DNA of 33,661 nt from positions 1 to 33,661 of the forward strand of contig JAFBAN010000143.1 of assembly GCA_019247775.1 (NCBI GenBank), in the 5' to 3' direction. Under the pieces are notes generated by a model that had not been told where the DNA came from, searched no databases, and saw only the letters and a list, made by a program, of their open reading frames with translations. Positions 15,103-24,025 of the stretch are shown here, piece by piece. The stretch's first letter is position 1. Every line of letters starts with the position of its first letter. The stretch comes from Chitinophagaceae bacterium (GTDB taxonomy: Bacteria > Bacteroidota > Bacteroidia > Chitinophagales > Chitinophagaceae). The translations under genes were made by a program, and so were the position numbers.

Positions 15103-17166
15103 TCACCTATACCCCATCCCCTCATTATACCTAAACAACCCGTACTCCTTCCCTTTCTCATAACCCGGCACATCCGATAGTTGCCTGCTTACGGCCTCTT
15201 CCGAAACAGGCGTGGTGAACGGCATTCTGCCCGTAGGGTTGAATTTGCCCGTAACAATATCCAGCAACGCCTCGGGTGTAGTATTGAAAGTTGCGATCAC
15301 AGCTTTGATATTTCCCATGGTCTTCGCATTGTATACCTCGTCTATCACCCAGGGATTGGTAAAATTGATGGCAAGTACGGTGGGCTTTTTTTCGGTCAGC
15401 GCATTTACATGGCCGATATCGACGCCGTTCTTTGAGAGCGACAGGTATAGAGGTGATCCGTCCGACTGGAACAGTGCCTTTGCCGCCGGTGTAATCCACA
15501 GCAGAACCAGGTCTGCTTCTTCCGGGGTTTTCACAAATTCGACATTATAGGCATCTCCGGCTGGCTGTTGCACATGTACCGGACCGGCATTATTCTGGTA
15601 ATAGGATTCGAAATATATCCTGGTCTTCGGTTTCGCCGGCAACAGCTTTGCTTCATTCCGCAGCAGCACGATCGACTTGCGCATGGCCAGATCGGCCTTT
15701 GCCTGGAACGCGGCATTGCCCACGATCTTTTCCGCTGCATCCACATCTACATATGGATCTTCAAAAAGACCGAGTGCGAATTTTTCCATCAGCAGACGGT
15801 AAACGGAACTGTCTACCAATTTCATGTCTACCATGCCGCTGCGCACGGTCTCAAGCAATTTGGAGGGATCGGCCGTACCCGAATAAAGATTTACACCTGC
15901 TTCCAGTGTGCGTTTGTATCTTTCGGTGACCGACAGGTTTTCCGCACCCCAGGGCATCATTTCTATAGGACCCGTATCGGAGTTGACGATACCTTTAAAG
16001 CCCAGTTGTTTTCTCAGCAGGTCGTGGATCACCGCGCGGTTATAGGCGTACGCGATCTTCTCATATTTGGTATCGATGGGGATCGAATAATAAGGCATGA
16101 TGGCCGAAGTACCCGCTGCGATCGCCGCTTTGAAGGGGATCAGGTTGTTTTCGAATTTGCCGCCGGGAAAATGTTCCTGCTTGCCCCATTCGAAATGTGG
16201 ATCCTGCCCGCCCACCCCTGCTCCGCCGCCGGGGAAATGTTTGGTGGTCAGTGCCACCGATCCTTTACCAAGTTTTGTACCCTGGAATCCGAGTACGATC
16301 TCACGGATCATTTGCCCCACCCATTCCGAATTCTCGCCGAAAGTTCCCTCTATCCTTTGCCAGCGCGGCTCGGTACTCAGATCGGCCATGTACATATAAC
16401 CTTTACGCAGTCCTACCGCGCTCCATTCCTGCCGTGCAATATCCGCGAATTCATGAACGAGTTTCAGATCATGCATGGCAGACATACCCAGCTCGCCCGG
16501 CCAGACAGAGAACACGGTTTTGCCCACGCTGAGTCCGAGCGCTGCATCCTTGGTAAGATGGTTGCGCGGATTGGATGCGATGATCGCAGGAATGCCTAGT
16601 CCGTCGCTCTCACACAAAGCCTGCAGTTTATTAGCCCATTCGGCAGTGATGCGGGCCGTGGTATTCGCACGAAGTATAAAATGGCGCAAATGGAATTTCG
16701 TAACGCCTTTGGTTGTGCCTGCCACATTCATGATGGGCGTAGGCAAAGGCTTGCGCGTAAAAATATTTGTTTCAGATACCCGGTCCTCTTCATTGAAATC
16801 GCTGCTGATCGCAGCTCCGTTGGCAGCGCTGCCACCGCCTCCTCCCCGTCCTGCGGATTCATTCTTCAATGCTGCTGAACTGATCAGCATAAAGCCGACT
16901 TTTTCTTCGAGTGACATTTTCGAGAGCAGATCGAGGGTCCTTACCTCATCAGACAGTCGCCAGTCCTCGTATTTATCCAGCTTACCGTTACGGTTGAGAT
17001 CTTTGAACTGGAGCCCATCCTGCTCAATGATCCTGGCTGATCGATAGCCCAGCACAGGCTGTTTGCGATTTTTTTTTGGCGACTGTCCCTTGACAGGCAT
17101 GCAGAAATAACAGGCAGTTAATACCATTGCCGGCAGCAGTAAGGATCTTTTGTTTCTCATATGCAT
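15103..17166 (-). CDS. Glycoside hydrolase family 3 enzyme (beta-glucosidase-like), periplasmic
   Basis: The 687-residue protein has a signal peptide (about 1-27, ending PVKGQ). An EF-hand-like loop follows at residues 56-67 (DLNRNGKLDKYE), then a GH3 N-terminal barrel: LSKMSLEEKVGFML, GLGIPAIIASNPRN, ADLSTEPRW, VALTTKHFPGGG. The likely nucleophile is Asp397 in GFKGIVNSDTG. The C-terminal alpha/beta sandwich starts near KSIVLLRNEAKLLP and ends with a short tail, without a fibronectin type III domain. GH3 enzymes release terminal sugars from oligosaccharides; the exact linkage cannot be told. Gly-rich GRGGGGGSA near residue 106 looks like a flexible insertion. ATG at 17166 is used; an ATG two codons later (17160) is equally plausible. 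It converges on the regulator at 14407. Confidence 0.9.
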   Translation of the reverse strand: MHMRNKRSLLLPAMVLTACYFCMPVKGQSPKKNRKQPVLGYRSARIIEQDGLQFKDLNRNGKLDKYEDWRLSDEVRTLDLLSKMSLEEKVGFMLISSAALKNESAGRGGGGGSAANGAAISSDFNEEDRVSETNIFTRKPLPTPIMNVAGTTKGVTKFHLRHFILRANTTARITAEWANKLQALCESDGLGIPAIIASNPRNHLTKDAALGLSVGKTVFSVWPGELGMSAMHDLKLVHEFADIARQEWSAVGLRKGYMYMADLSTEPRWQRIEGTFGENSEWVGQMIREIVLGFQGTKLGKGSVALTTKHFPGGGAGVGGQDPHFEWGKQEHFPGGKFENNLIPFKAAIAAGTSAIMPYYSIPIDTKYEKIAYAYNRAVIHDLLRKQLGFKGIVNSDTGPIEMMPWGAENLSVTERYKRTLEAGVNLYSGTADPSKLLETVRSGMVDMKLVDSSVYRLLMEKFALGLFEDPYVDVDAAEKIVGNAAFQAKADLAMRKSIVLLRNEAKLLPAKPKTRIYFESYYQNNAGPVHVQQPAGDAYNVEFVKTPEEADLVLLWITPAAKALFQSDGSPLYLSLSKNGVDIGHVNALTEKKPTVLAINFTNPWVIDEVYNAKTMGNIKAVIATFNTTPEALLDIVTGKFNPTGRMPFTTPVSEEAVSRQLSDVPGYEKGKEYGLFRYNEGMGYR

Positions 17167-17184
17167 TGTTTGAAGTGTCCTATA

Positions 17185-17315
17185 AAAAAGACCCCGTCTG
17201 GAAAAACGGGGAATCTAAACCGTTCTATTGCTGTATGAAAATAGAACTAAGCATTTATTACCTGGAAATAAACCGGCTGCCAGCCCGCAGAAGGCATTTC
17301 AGATCTTTTATTTCC
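17185..17315 (-). promoter_or_regulatory. Structured leader of the GH3 gene with a terminator-like hairpin
   Basis: Read on the minus strand, an arm pair GGAAATAAA/TTTATTTCC (17264-17315) is followed by an 8-bp hairpin (17222-17247, GTTCTATT/AATAGAAC). A CCCCGT/ACGGGG hairpin (17192-17211) with a T6 tract at 17185-17190 comes next, ending 19 bases before the GH3 start. No gene on this strand lies upstream, because the kinase at 17453 is divergent. It could therefore be an attenuator or the end of a small RNA. Confidence 0.55.
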
Positions 17316-17452
17316 GGATCGTTGAGCTAAACTAAGTCTAAACACTGAGCGCAAATGTTACATGATCTTTATTATCCTCAATCAAAGGTTAAATATGTTA
17401 ATGGAATGTTACGCGGATGCAATGCCTTTTATTTAAACACTTAATTTGGACC

Positions 17453-18733
17453 ATGGTTCTTTTTCCAAAACGAAAACAGCTGGTGTACCTGGTGGTGCTG
17501 GGATTCGTTGTAATGATACTCGTACAACTGGCGCTGCTTTCCAACGCGTACAAAGGCAAGGAAAAAGATTTCAACGACCGGCTGTTCTATGTAGTGCGCA
17601 TATTCGAGGATCACCTGCTCAGGGATACCCTTTCACGCGACCGCCAGGCGAATGACAGCACCGCTCTCCGGTTTGTGCAAACTGATCTGCAGAAACAGGT
17701 GGATTCGGTATTCCGCAAAAACGATATCCCGCCGAGCTTCGTATACGCTGTCGGAAAGTTCAGAACGGGTACCAGGCGTCTCGGTGCAGATACCAACCTG
17801 ATCTGGAGCAGTGCGCCGCAATACAACGAAGGATTGAAAGCCACCAAACTGAGGATCGCCAATTTCGCCTCCGGCGGGGACAATACTTATTTCATGAAGA
17901 TCTTTCTTCCTGAAAAGCCAACCTACCTGCTGAGATCGCTGCTGCCGCTTATTATCATTCTGCTGTTGACGGTACTGGCACTGTTCGCCTGCTTTCTCGG
18001 GCTCAGCGCGATCATACAGAAACAGGCCAGGCTGGCCGAACTGAAGAATGACTTCATCAACAATATGACGCATGAACTGAAGACCCCGCTGTTCACTATT
18101 TCCATCGCATCGAAAATGCTGGCAGAGCAGGCACTGACCAAAGAAAATCCGAAATATGCTTCTTATGTGTCGAGTATCCAGCAGGAAACCGGCAGGCTTA
18201 CCAAACTGGTGGATAAAGTATTGCAGGCATCTTCTCTCGAGAAAAAGCAACTGGCGCTGGATATGAAAAGCGTAGACCTGCATGAAGCCATTCACGCAGC
18301 CGTCAAAAGCCTGGAACTGATACGCACAACGCAGCAGGCGGTGCTGAAACTTTCGTTGCAGGCAGCTCACCACCAGATCTATGCGGATGAAACGCATATA
18401 GAAAGTGTGATGTTCAGCCTGCTCGACAATGCCTTCAAATATTCCAATGGCCCTGCGGATATCCTGATCTCTACCCGCAATGAGAACGGAAATATCGTAT
18501 TAACGATCGCGGATAAGGGTATAGGGCTGGATGCAGCCAACCGGCAGCTTGTATTCGAGCGCTTTTTCCGGGCGCATACCGGCGATCTGCATGAGGTGAA
18601 AGGCTATGGCATCGGTCTCAGTTATGTAAAATCGGTGATAGAAGCGCATAATGGCTCGGTACGGGTGGAAAGTAAACTGTCTGAAGGCAGTCAATTTATT
18701 TTAACCTTACCTTGCTATCCAGATGGCGGCTAA
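17453..18733 (+). CDS. RprX-like sensor histidine kinase
   Basis: The protein (426 residues from this start) has a first membrane segment (about 9-31), a periplasmic region of about 130 residues with paired helices, and a second membrane segment (about 160-185). It has a dimerisation domain without a HAMP module, and His207 in NNMTHELKTPLFTI. The ATPase domain has SLLDNAFKYS, ADKGIGL and GYGIGLSYV. This layout matches the RprX type of Bacteroidota kinases, whose partner is an RprY-like regulator as found here. I prefer the ATG at 17453; the ATG at 17417 would add 12 residues ahead of the charged start PKRKQL. The gene overlaps its regulator by 11 bases. The signal is unknown; the neighbouring glycosidases suggest a carbohydrate or envelope cue, which is inference. 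Confidence 0.9.
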   Translation: MVLFPKRKQLVYLVVLGFVVMILVQLALLSNAYKGKEKDFNDRLFYVVRIFEDHLLRDTLSRDRQANDSTALRFVQTDLQKQVDSVFRKNDIPPSFVYAVGKFRTGTRRLGADTNLIWSSAPQYNEGLKATKLRIANFASGGDNTYFMKIFLPEKPTYLLRSLLPLIIILLLTVLALFACFLGLSAIIQKQARLAELKNDFINNMTHELKTPLFTISIASKMLAEQALTKENPKYASYVSSIQQETGRLTKLVDKVLQASSLEKKQLALDMKSVDLHEAIHAAVKSLELIRTTQQAVLKLSLQAAHHQIYADETHIESVMFSLLDNAFKYSNGPADILISTRNENGNIVLTIADKGIGLDAANRQLVFERFFRAHTGDLHEVKGYGIGLSYVKSVIEAHNGSVRVESKLSEGSQFILTLPCYPDGG

Positions 18734-19418
18734 CGCGGAGATATTATTGGTAGAGGACGATCAGAACCTGGGGTATATTTTATCTGAATACCTGGCCATG
18801 AAAGGCTTCGTGATCACCTGGGCAAAGGACGGCAAAGAGGCCGTGAACCTGATCCGCAAAAATCCCTATTCGCTCTGCATACTGGATGTAATGCTTCCTT
18901 CGCTCGATGGCTTCGATGTGGCGCGCGAGATCGCCGCTTCCACGTTTAAGGTCCCATTTATTTTTCTCACCGCAAAAACCCTGAAAGTTGACCGGCTGAA
19001 AGGGTTCAGCCTGGGCTGCGATGACTATATCCTCAAACCCGTGGATGAAGAAGAACTGGTGGCCCGTATTAACGCGGTACTGAAAAGGACAGCGGGCGCT
19101 GTTGCAAGCGGCGGCGGCGAGTCCAGGCTGGGGCATTCCATCTTTCACGCGGATGCACAGGAACTGGAAACCCGGGGCAACCGCTACAAGCTCACCGCCA
19201 AAGAATCTGCCATGCTGCTTCTGCTGCTGACACATAAGAACCAGCTGGTAGATCGCGAAACGGCATTGAAAAAGATCTGGGGCAGCAACGATTATTTCAA
19301 CCGGCGCAGCATGGACGTGATCATTTCGCGGTTGCGAAAGCACCTGGCCGCCGATAGGTCTCTGCGCATCACCAATATCCATGGCAAAGGTTATATGCTG
19401 AGTGAGGAGATTGTATGA
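18723..19418 (+). CDS. RprY-like OmpR-family response regulator
   Basis: The 231-residue regulator has a receiver with Glu11-Asp12-Asp13, phospho-acceptor Asp55 in CILDVMLPSLDG, Thr in FLTAKTLK and the switch Lys in DDYILKPVDEEEL. The usual Phe after LysPro is Val here. A winged-helix domain follows (about 135-231), with KLTAKESAMLLLLLTHKNQL at its start and the closing ITNIHGKGYML. It overlaps the kinase by 11 bases in another frame, so the pair is translationally coupled. It is likely to control envelope functions, as RprY does in Bacteroides; its targets here are unknown. The start ATG at 18723 fits the family, and the stop is followed by a short 56-bp spacer with a dyad. Confidence 0.9.
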   Translation: MAANAEILLVEDDQNLGYILSEYLAMKGFVITWAKDGKEAVNLIRKNPYSLCILDVMLPSLDGFDVAREIAASTFKVPFIFLTAKTLKVDRLKGFSLGCDDYILKPVDEEELVARINAVLKRTAGAVASGGGESRLGHSIFHADAQELETRGNRYKLTAKESAMLLLLLTHKNQLVDRETALKKIWGSNDYFNRRSMDVIISRLRKHLAADRSLRITNIHGKGYMLSEEIV

Positions 19419-19446
19419 TCCGCCGCTCCGGGAACCGCCATATATC

Positions 19447-19467
19447 GTTTACTTCGCGTAAGTAAAC
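19447..19467 (+). promoter_or_regulatory. Perfect 8-bp dyad just before the DUF2264 start
   Basis: GTTTACTT and AAGTAAAC surround CGCGT. The dyad ends seven bases before the DUF2264 ATG at 19475, so it could be an operator for that gene or an RNA hairpin at the translation start. No T-tract follows it, so I do not call it a terminator. Confidence 0.45.
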
Positions 19468-19474
19468 ACTTCTC

Positions 19475-20687
19475 ATGAAAACTTTGCTTCTTGCCCTATG
19501 CTTTGCCTGTGTTTTTTCTGTTTCTGCGCAGAACGACCGCAAACTCTGGCTTGGTTATCTCGATAAAGTAGCGCGGCCGGTTATGCAGAACCTGGCGGCC
19601 GATGAACCAATATGCCTGTTGAACTGTCGGAGCGGATCGACAACCGCTTATCCAGATCCAAAGTAGCTTATCTCGAAGCATTCGCCCGCACGCTTTGCGG
19701 GATCGCTCCCTGGCTGCAGCTGGAAGAAGGCGATGCGGAAGAGAAAAGAATGCGCGGCCAGTACCGGAACTGGGCACTACAGGCCATTACCCATGCCGTG
19801 GATCCTGCTGCGAAAGATTATCTGCAGTGGACCGGCGGGCAGCCGCTGGTTGACGCTTCTTTTTTTGCTTTCGGATTGATCCGTGCGCCCTGGTTATGGG
19901 AGCATTTGGAGGAGCCTGTCCGGAAAAATATTGTCAGCGCTTTTCTCCGCACGCGCGAAACGCTTCCAGGCTACAATAACTGGATCCTGTTTTCGGGCAT
20001 GATCGAAGCTTTTTTCAGGCAGTACGATCTTCCTTACGATCCGCTGCGTGTGGAATACGGCATCCGCGAATTTACCCAGCACTGGTATGTGGGCGATGGC
20101 ATGTACAGCGACGGCAATAATTTTCATTTCGACTATTACAATGGGATCGTGATCCATCCTTATCTCACAGCGATACTCGAGGTGTTCAACCGCAAGAACA
20201 GGAATTATTCACGCGAGAAGAGCCAGGCAGATACGATCGCGCGACGCTATGCGCAGATCCAGGAAGGCTGATCAATACCGATGGCAGTTATCCTGCCACT
20301 GGCCGGTCTATCGTATACCGCGGTGGCGTATTTCATCATCTCGCCGATATGACGCTGAAAAAACAATTACCTGCCAACCTGCATCCCGCACAGGTGCGCG
20401 GGGCATTAACAGCGGTGATCAGGAAGACCCTGGGCGCTGAAAAAACCTTCAATGCAAAGGGCTGGCTGAATATCGGGCTGGCGGGCGAGCAGCCAGGACT
20501 TGCAGACGTGTATATCACCACCGGAAGTCTTTATCTCTGTGCAGAGATCTTTCTGCCCCTGGGCCTTTCTCCTGCCGATGAGTTCTGGTCGGCGCCTGAG
20601 ATGCCCTGGTCTTCGGTTAAAATATGGAATGGCGCAAACGCAGAGCTGGATCATGCGCTGGACCTGCGGCAGTTCAGAATGCCGTAG
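19475..20687 (+). pseudogene. DUF2264 family protein, broken by two frameshifts
   Basis: The three reading frames together spell one DUF2264 protein of about 400 residues. Frame 1 (from 19475) gives a signal peptide (LLLALCFACVFSVSAQ) and the opening DRKLWLGYLDKVARPVMQNL, then goes out of frame near 19600-19612. Frame 2 runs from MPVELSERIDN at 19612 to a TGA at 20269-20271, covering RSKVAYLEAFARTL, GGQPLVDASFFAFGLIR and YNNWILFSGMIEAFF. Frame 3 resumes at LINTDGSYPATGRSIVYRGG (about 20268) and ends at 20687 after PGLADVYITTGSLYLC. Each break is a net loss of one base (or gain of two). DUF2264 proteins are found beside polysaccharide-degrading genes; their activity is unclear to me. The remaining sequence is well preserved, so the break is recent or a sequencing error. 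Confidence 0.85.
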
Positions 20688-20689
20688 TC

Positions 20690-21160
20690 CTAGTTCAACA
20701 GTTTCAGCTGGCCCAGATGCGTATTCAGGTGTGCGAGCCTGCTGATCAGTATTGCCAGCCGGTTGCGATGCGGTTCTTTGGCGAAATCCGCTTCACTCAC
20801 ATAATGATGTCTGCTGAGCCATGATGCAGGATCCTGCTGCGCAAATATTTTGGCGACGGTCTCATTGGTCTGCTTCCAGCCCTCGAGCAGTTCGTTGTAT
20901 CGTGGATAACCGCCCTTACTGTCCGCTTCCTCCAGAAAAGCCTGGTCAAGTTGTTTGAAGCGGCGCTCGCCTGCATCCAGCGCTTCGATCAGCCTATCGT
21001 GAACGGCGAGCATATGGCCCAGCAGGTAAATGACCGAATTGCGGCCCGGCGCCACCTGCTTCGATGCATTCGCTTCGCCCTGCTTTTCGAAGATCTCTGT
21101 CATGCTGGCAACGTCCTTGTTCCACTGCGTTAAGAGTTGTTTGATGATAGCTTGTTCCAT
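20690..21160 (-). CDS. DinB-family protein
   Basis: The 156-residue protein is a predicted four-helix bundle of the DinB/DinB_2 type. The helix patterns IYLLGHMLAVHDRLIEALD, RHHYVSEADFAKEP and RLAHLNTHLGQLKLL place three His residues that could bind a metal ion, as in this fold. DinB-fold proteins are thiol- or metal-dependent transferases of varied substrates, and the damage-inducible name does not establish a function here. It has no signal peptide, so it is probably cytoplasmic. Its stop lies two bases from the stop of the convergent DUF2264 pseudogene. Starting at ATG 21160 gives the usual family length. Confidence 0.85.
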   Translation of the reverse strand: MEQAIIKQLLTQWNKDVASMTEIFEKQGEANASKQVAPGRNSVIYLLGHMLAVHDRLIEALDAGERRFKQLDQAFLEEADSKGGYPRYNELLEGWKQTNETVAKIFAQQDPASWLSRHHYVSEADFAKEPHRNRLAILISRLAHLNTHLGQLKLLN

Positions 21161-21245
21161 GAGCTTGTTTTTCCTAAAGCTATGCTGAGATGAAATGAGA
21201 GGAAGACGAAATGCGGAATTTCTGAAGGCTGGAACTACACGCTAT

Positions 21246-21294
21246 TACCGCAGAGATGCCGGATCTGCCTCCGCGTCTCTGCGCCTCTGCGGTA
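21246..21294. repeat. Imperfect palindrome with CTCTGCG units (dispersed-repeat-like)
   Basis: TACCGCAGAG (21246-21255) pairs with CTCTGCGGTA (21285-21294). The sequence between contains further CTCTGCG copies. The same word type appears at 29563-29652. I recall repeats rich in CGCAGAG as common intergenic elements in Bacteroidota and other bacteria. It lies in the intergenic region between a DinB gene and the SusCD operon terminator. Confidence 0.55.
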
Positions 21295-21338
21295 AAAAAT
21301 ACCGCTACCTACAAGGCTAAGGCTGTCCCACCCACAAA

Positions 21339-21374
21339 AAAAGCCTTAAAGTGTTTTATCACTTTAAGGCTTTT
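21339..21374 (-). terminator. Terminator of the SusCD operon
   Basis: A 15-bp stem (AAAAGCCTTAAAGTG at 21339-21353 with CACTTTAAGGCTTTT at 21360-21374) has a 6-base loop. On the minus strand it is followed by further T, and it comes 20 bases after the stop codon of the lipoprotein gene at 21395. It is symmetrical enough to work in both directions. Confidence 0.9.
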
Positions 21375-21394
21375 CAATGCATGAATCAATTACC

Positions 21395-22312
21395 TTATTT
21401 CTTTTTCAACACTAAAGGATAAGGGCTATAAGTTCCCTGGTCAACGCCGTACAGCATATTCAGGGTAATTGTCTGGCTGCATGGAGCAACCGAACTAGCC
21501 GTAGCGGCACCTGTAGTTTGTACAAAAGCGCCTGTGTAATTCGGATTGCCGCCAACGCCGGCCCAAACCCATTTGGTTCCGATAACGGTTTTGGGGATAC
21601 TTGCCTGGTTGTTGGCAGTATTCACCGTTACTACGATAGGCACAGGAGTAGCATTTACCGCATACGGGTCAGTGAATGAGAAACTGTTATTGCTCACTTT
21701 GGTAAGTTTGATCACATCGCCGGGAGAAAAATCCGCCCATGCGTCAGAAACTACCATGAAATCGCCCTGGTAGATATTCGGATCATAAGCGCAAATAGCA
21801 CCGTATGATGCAAATTCGCTGAAACCTGGGCCGGCTTTAACGCCAGGACCGGTTGCTACTGCTCCGGGTAATGTCAGGAACGCTTCATACGTTTTTCCGT
21901 TAACGGTAATATTAGGTGCAAAATCGTAGGTGTCACCCAATGCTATGGGAGCGCCGAACAATGCTGCAATCTCCGCAGCCGTAACACTAAAGCTGGCCGG
22001 AAGCGTGGTAATATCAGATTTGTAAGTTTTCACGTTCGTATTAGATCCGTTTTTACGTACGACGATATCTACCTTGGTCGGACCCGGGGTACCGGCAAAA
22101 TAATTGCTGACTGTAAATTTACCACTGAATGCGGCCAGGTTCAGCAAGTCGATGGATTGTGATCCTGATGCATCAATGTTGGTAGTTATTGTAGGTACAG
22201 CGTCTACAATAATACTGGATCTGATCGGCCCGTCATCCTTCTTACACCCGGTAAACGCTACACTTACCATGAGCGCCAGGGCCGATAATAGTTTTATATT
22301 TTTCATTTTCAT
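21395..22312 (-). CDS. Surface lipoprotein, third gene of the SusCD operon
   Basis: The 305-residue protein has a lipoprotein signal with lipobox FTGC (Cys23) followed by KKDD, the Lys/Asp-rich surface-export pattern of Bacteroidota lipoproteins. The rest is rich in Ser, Thr, Gly and Val and looks all-beta, probably two or three Ig-like or beta-sandwich modules. I recognise no named family; SusE/SusF-like glycan-binding surface proteins occupy the same position in other loci, and that is the likely class of role. It lies 25 bases after the SusD stop and ends at a strong terminator, so it is the last gene of the operon. The ATG at 22306 (two codons in) could be the true start. Confidence 0.75.
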   Translation of the reverse strand: MKMKNIKLLSALALMVSVAFTGCKKDDGPIRSSIIVDAVPTITTNIDASGSQSIDLLNLAAFSGKFTVSNYFAGTPGPTKVDIVVRKNGSNTNVKTYKSDITTLPASFSVTAAEIAALFGAPIALGDTYDFAPNITVNGKTYEAFLTLPGAVATGPGVKAGPGFSEFASYGAICAYDPNIYQGDFMVVSDAWADFSPGDVIKLTKVSNNSFSFTDPYAVNATPVPIVVTVNTANNQASIPKTVIGTKWVWAGVGGNPNYTGAFVQTTGAATASSVAPCSQTITLNMLYGVDQGTYSPYPLVLKKK

Positions 22313-22337
22313 GATGTTTGTTTTTAATATTTATCGG

Positions 22338-24002
22338 TTATGGCATCCAGAATATCTTGTAAGTTTCCGGTACTTTCTGAGGCGGAGCACTTGAATTCAG
22401 TTGAATCTCGCCCAGGCTGAACGGAAAGCTCAACGGGTATTTCTTTTCGTTGGATACTGGTATCGTTTTGGGTTCAGGCGTAGATACGCTGGTTACCGTA
22501 CCTGCCGGCGCCGGAGAGAACAGCACAGGATATCCGGTTCTGCGGTAGTCTGTGTAACTGTCTACCGGATTCTCGATCCTGTTCAGCCATTTTTCCGTCA
22601 TGATGTATTCCATTTGCTTGGCAGCGGTGCCCGCATCGTAAGCAGTCAGGACTGCATTCCTGTAGTTGGTGGCCGCCGTAGTTCCTGCAATAGCCGGTAC
22701 TGTCTGCGGAGCGCCTGCTGATCCTGGCTTGATATAATTGGTAATGAAATAATCCATCTGCGCAAAAGAGGCATCGATGGCATTGCTGAGCACTGTTCTT
22801 GCACTGCCGGTAACCGCTCCTGCCTGTATCAGTTCTGCTTCGAGGTAAAGGCGATCGGCATAAGTGATGAACTCATGCGGACGTGCACCTGTTCCTGCAA
22901 CCGCAGCACCGCCTACTGCAGTGATGGTCTGTCCCAGTCCCTGGTCGTAACGGCCACCTACAGGATACACACCCAGCATAGAGTATGTATTGCTGTTTGA
23001 GCCATCGCGGCAAGGACCGTTGGAACCGAATATGATGGTGATAAAACCTCCATCGCGGTAATCGGTACAGTTTTCAGGCGTTCCTGTTGCAGTTTTCTGG
23101 TTGTAGATGTAGTAAGGGATCCTCGGATCGGTATTGTTCGTAAGAACGTTCGGATTCTTTCCTTTCATGATCTCGTACATCCAGTGGCTTACTACCTGAC
23201 CGCCGCGCTGGGTAGCGGTATAGTCGCCATAGCCAGGATGCCTGTCATCGGTAGCACCATTTGGTCCAAAAGGCAGGATAAAGCTCTCTGCCTGGGAATT
23301 GATCAGGTTGGCAGGGGTTGCCAGAAGAGCTGCTACCTGTGCTTTTACATCCTGTACCAGCCTGATCTGTGTATACAATTTGAGCTTGAGCGTATTGGCT
23401 GCTTTTGTCCAGTTGGTAACATTGCCGCCATAGATCAGGTCATCTGTGGATGGCTTCGATGGGTTGACTGCAGCGTTGTTCATATCGGCAACGCCCTCAT
23501 CGATCATTTTAAACAACTGAGGATAGATATCTGAGCCCTTATCGAATTTCGGCTGCTTAATGCCTGCTTCAAACTGGTTCACTTCGGAGAAAGGAACATC
23601 TCCCCAAACGTCTACCAGTACGCTGTACGCGTAAGCCTTCATGATCTTAGCTATCCCCGCATACACAAACCGGTTTTCTGTTGTCGCTTGTTTGATCAGC
23701 ACATCGAGATTGGATATCTGGGTGTACAGTGTGTTCCAGGAGCCATCTGCGCTGCCGCCATAGCGCTCAGCGCCTACGCGGCCCATGGTCTGGTGTACAT
23801 ATACAGATGTAACGCTTCCAAGACCGCCACCCAATGCAAGGGTTCTGGCTATGGAGACTTCGGAATTGCTCAACAGGTACGATACCGGTACCGCTGTGGG
23901 GTTATTCGGGTTCTTGTTCACATCGAGGAACTTCTTACAACCCACTCCCGCCAGCAAGAGCCCTGTGGCAATAGCGTATGTAAAATATTTTTTGGTTCTC
24001 AT
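22338..24002 (-). CDS. SusD/RagB-family surface lipoprotein (SusD-like_2 type)
   Basis: The 554-residue protein has a lipobox LAGVGC (Cys22), then KKFLDVNKNPNNPTAVP, the opening of SusD-like_2 proteins. Further family features are VLVDVWGDVPFSEV (about residue 128) and ADRLYLEAELIQAGAVTG with tetratricopeptide-like helices. The C-terminal part (EYIMTEKWLNRI, DSYTDYRRTGYP) is also typical. SusD proteins cap the SusC channel at the cell surface and bind the incoming ligand. It lies 23 bases after the stop of the SusC gene and 25 bases before the lipoprotein gene in the same operon. The bound ligand cannot be told from the sequence; many SusD-like_2 proteins work on peptides or glycans. Confidence 0.93.
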   Translation of the reverse strand: MRTKKYFTYAIATGLLLAGVGCKKFLDVNKNPNNPTAVPVSYLLSNSEVSIARTLALGGGLGSVTSVYVHQTMGRVGAERYGGSADGSWNTLYTQISNLDVLIKQATTENRFVYAGIAKIMKAYAYSVLVDVWGDVPFSEVNQFEAGIKQPKFDKGSDIYPQLFKMIDEGVADMNNAAVNPSKPSTDDLIYGGNVTNWTKAANTLKLKLYTQIRLVQDVKAQVAALLATPANLINSQAESFILPFGPNGATDDRHPGYGDYTATQRGGQVVSHWMYEIMKGKNPNVLTNNTDPRIPYYIYNQKTATGTPENCTDYRDGGFITIIFGSNGPCRDGSNSNTYSMLGVYPVGGRYDQGLGQTITAVGGAAVAGTGARPHEFITYADRLYLEAELIQAGAVTGSARTVLSNAIDASFAQMDYFITNYIKPGSAGAPQTVPAIAGTTAATNYRNAVLTAYDAGTAAKQMEYIMTEKWLNRIENPVDSYTDYRRTGYPVLFSPAPAGTVTSVSTPEPKTIPVSNEKKYPLSFPFSLGEIQLNSSAPPQKVPETYKIFWMP

Positions 24003-24025
24003 GATTTAAAATTTGCTGGTGATGA

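Noticed and set aside
15568..16599. Long plus-strand open frame opposite the GH3 gene
   Set aside because: The GH3 protein with signal peptide and catalytic Asp is clearly coded on the minus strand. The opposite frame has no motifs.
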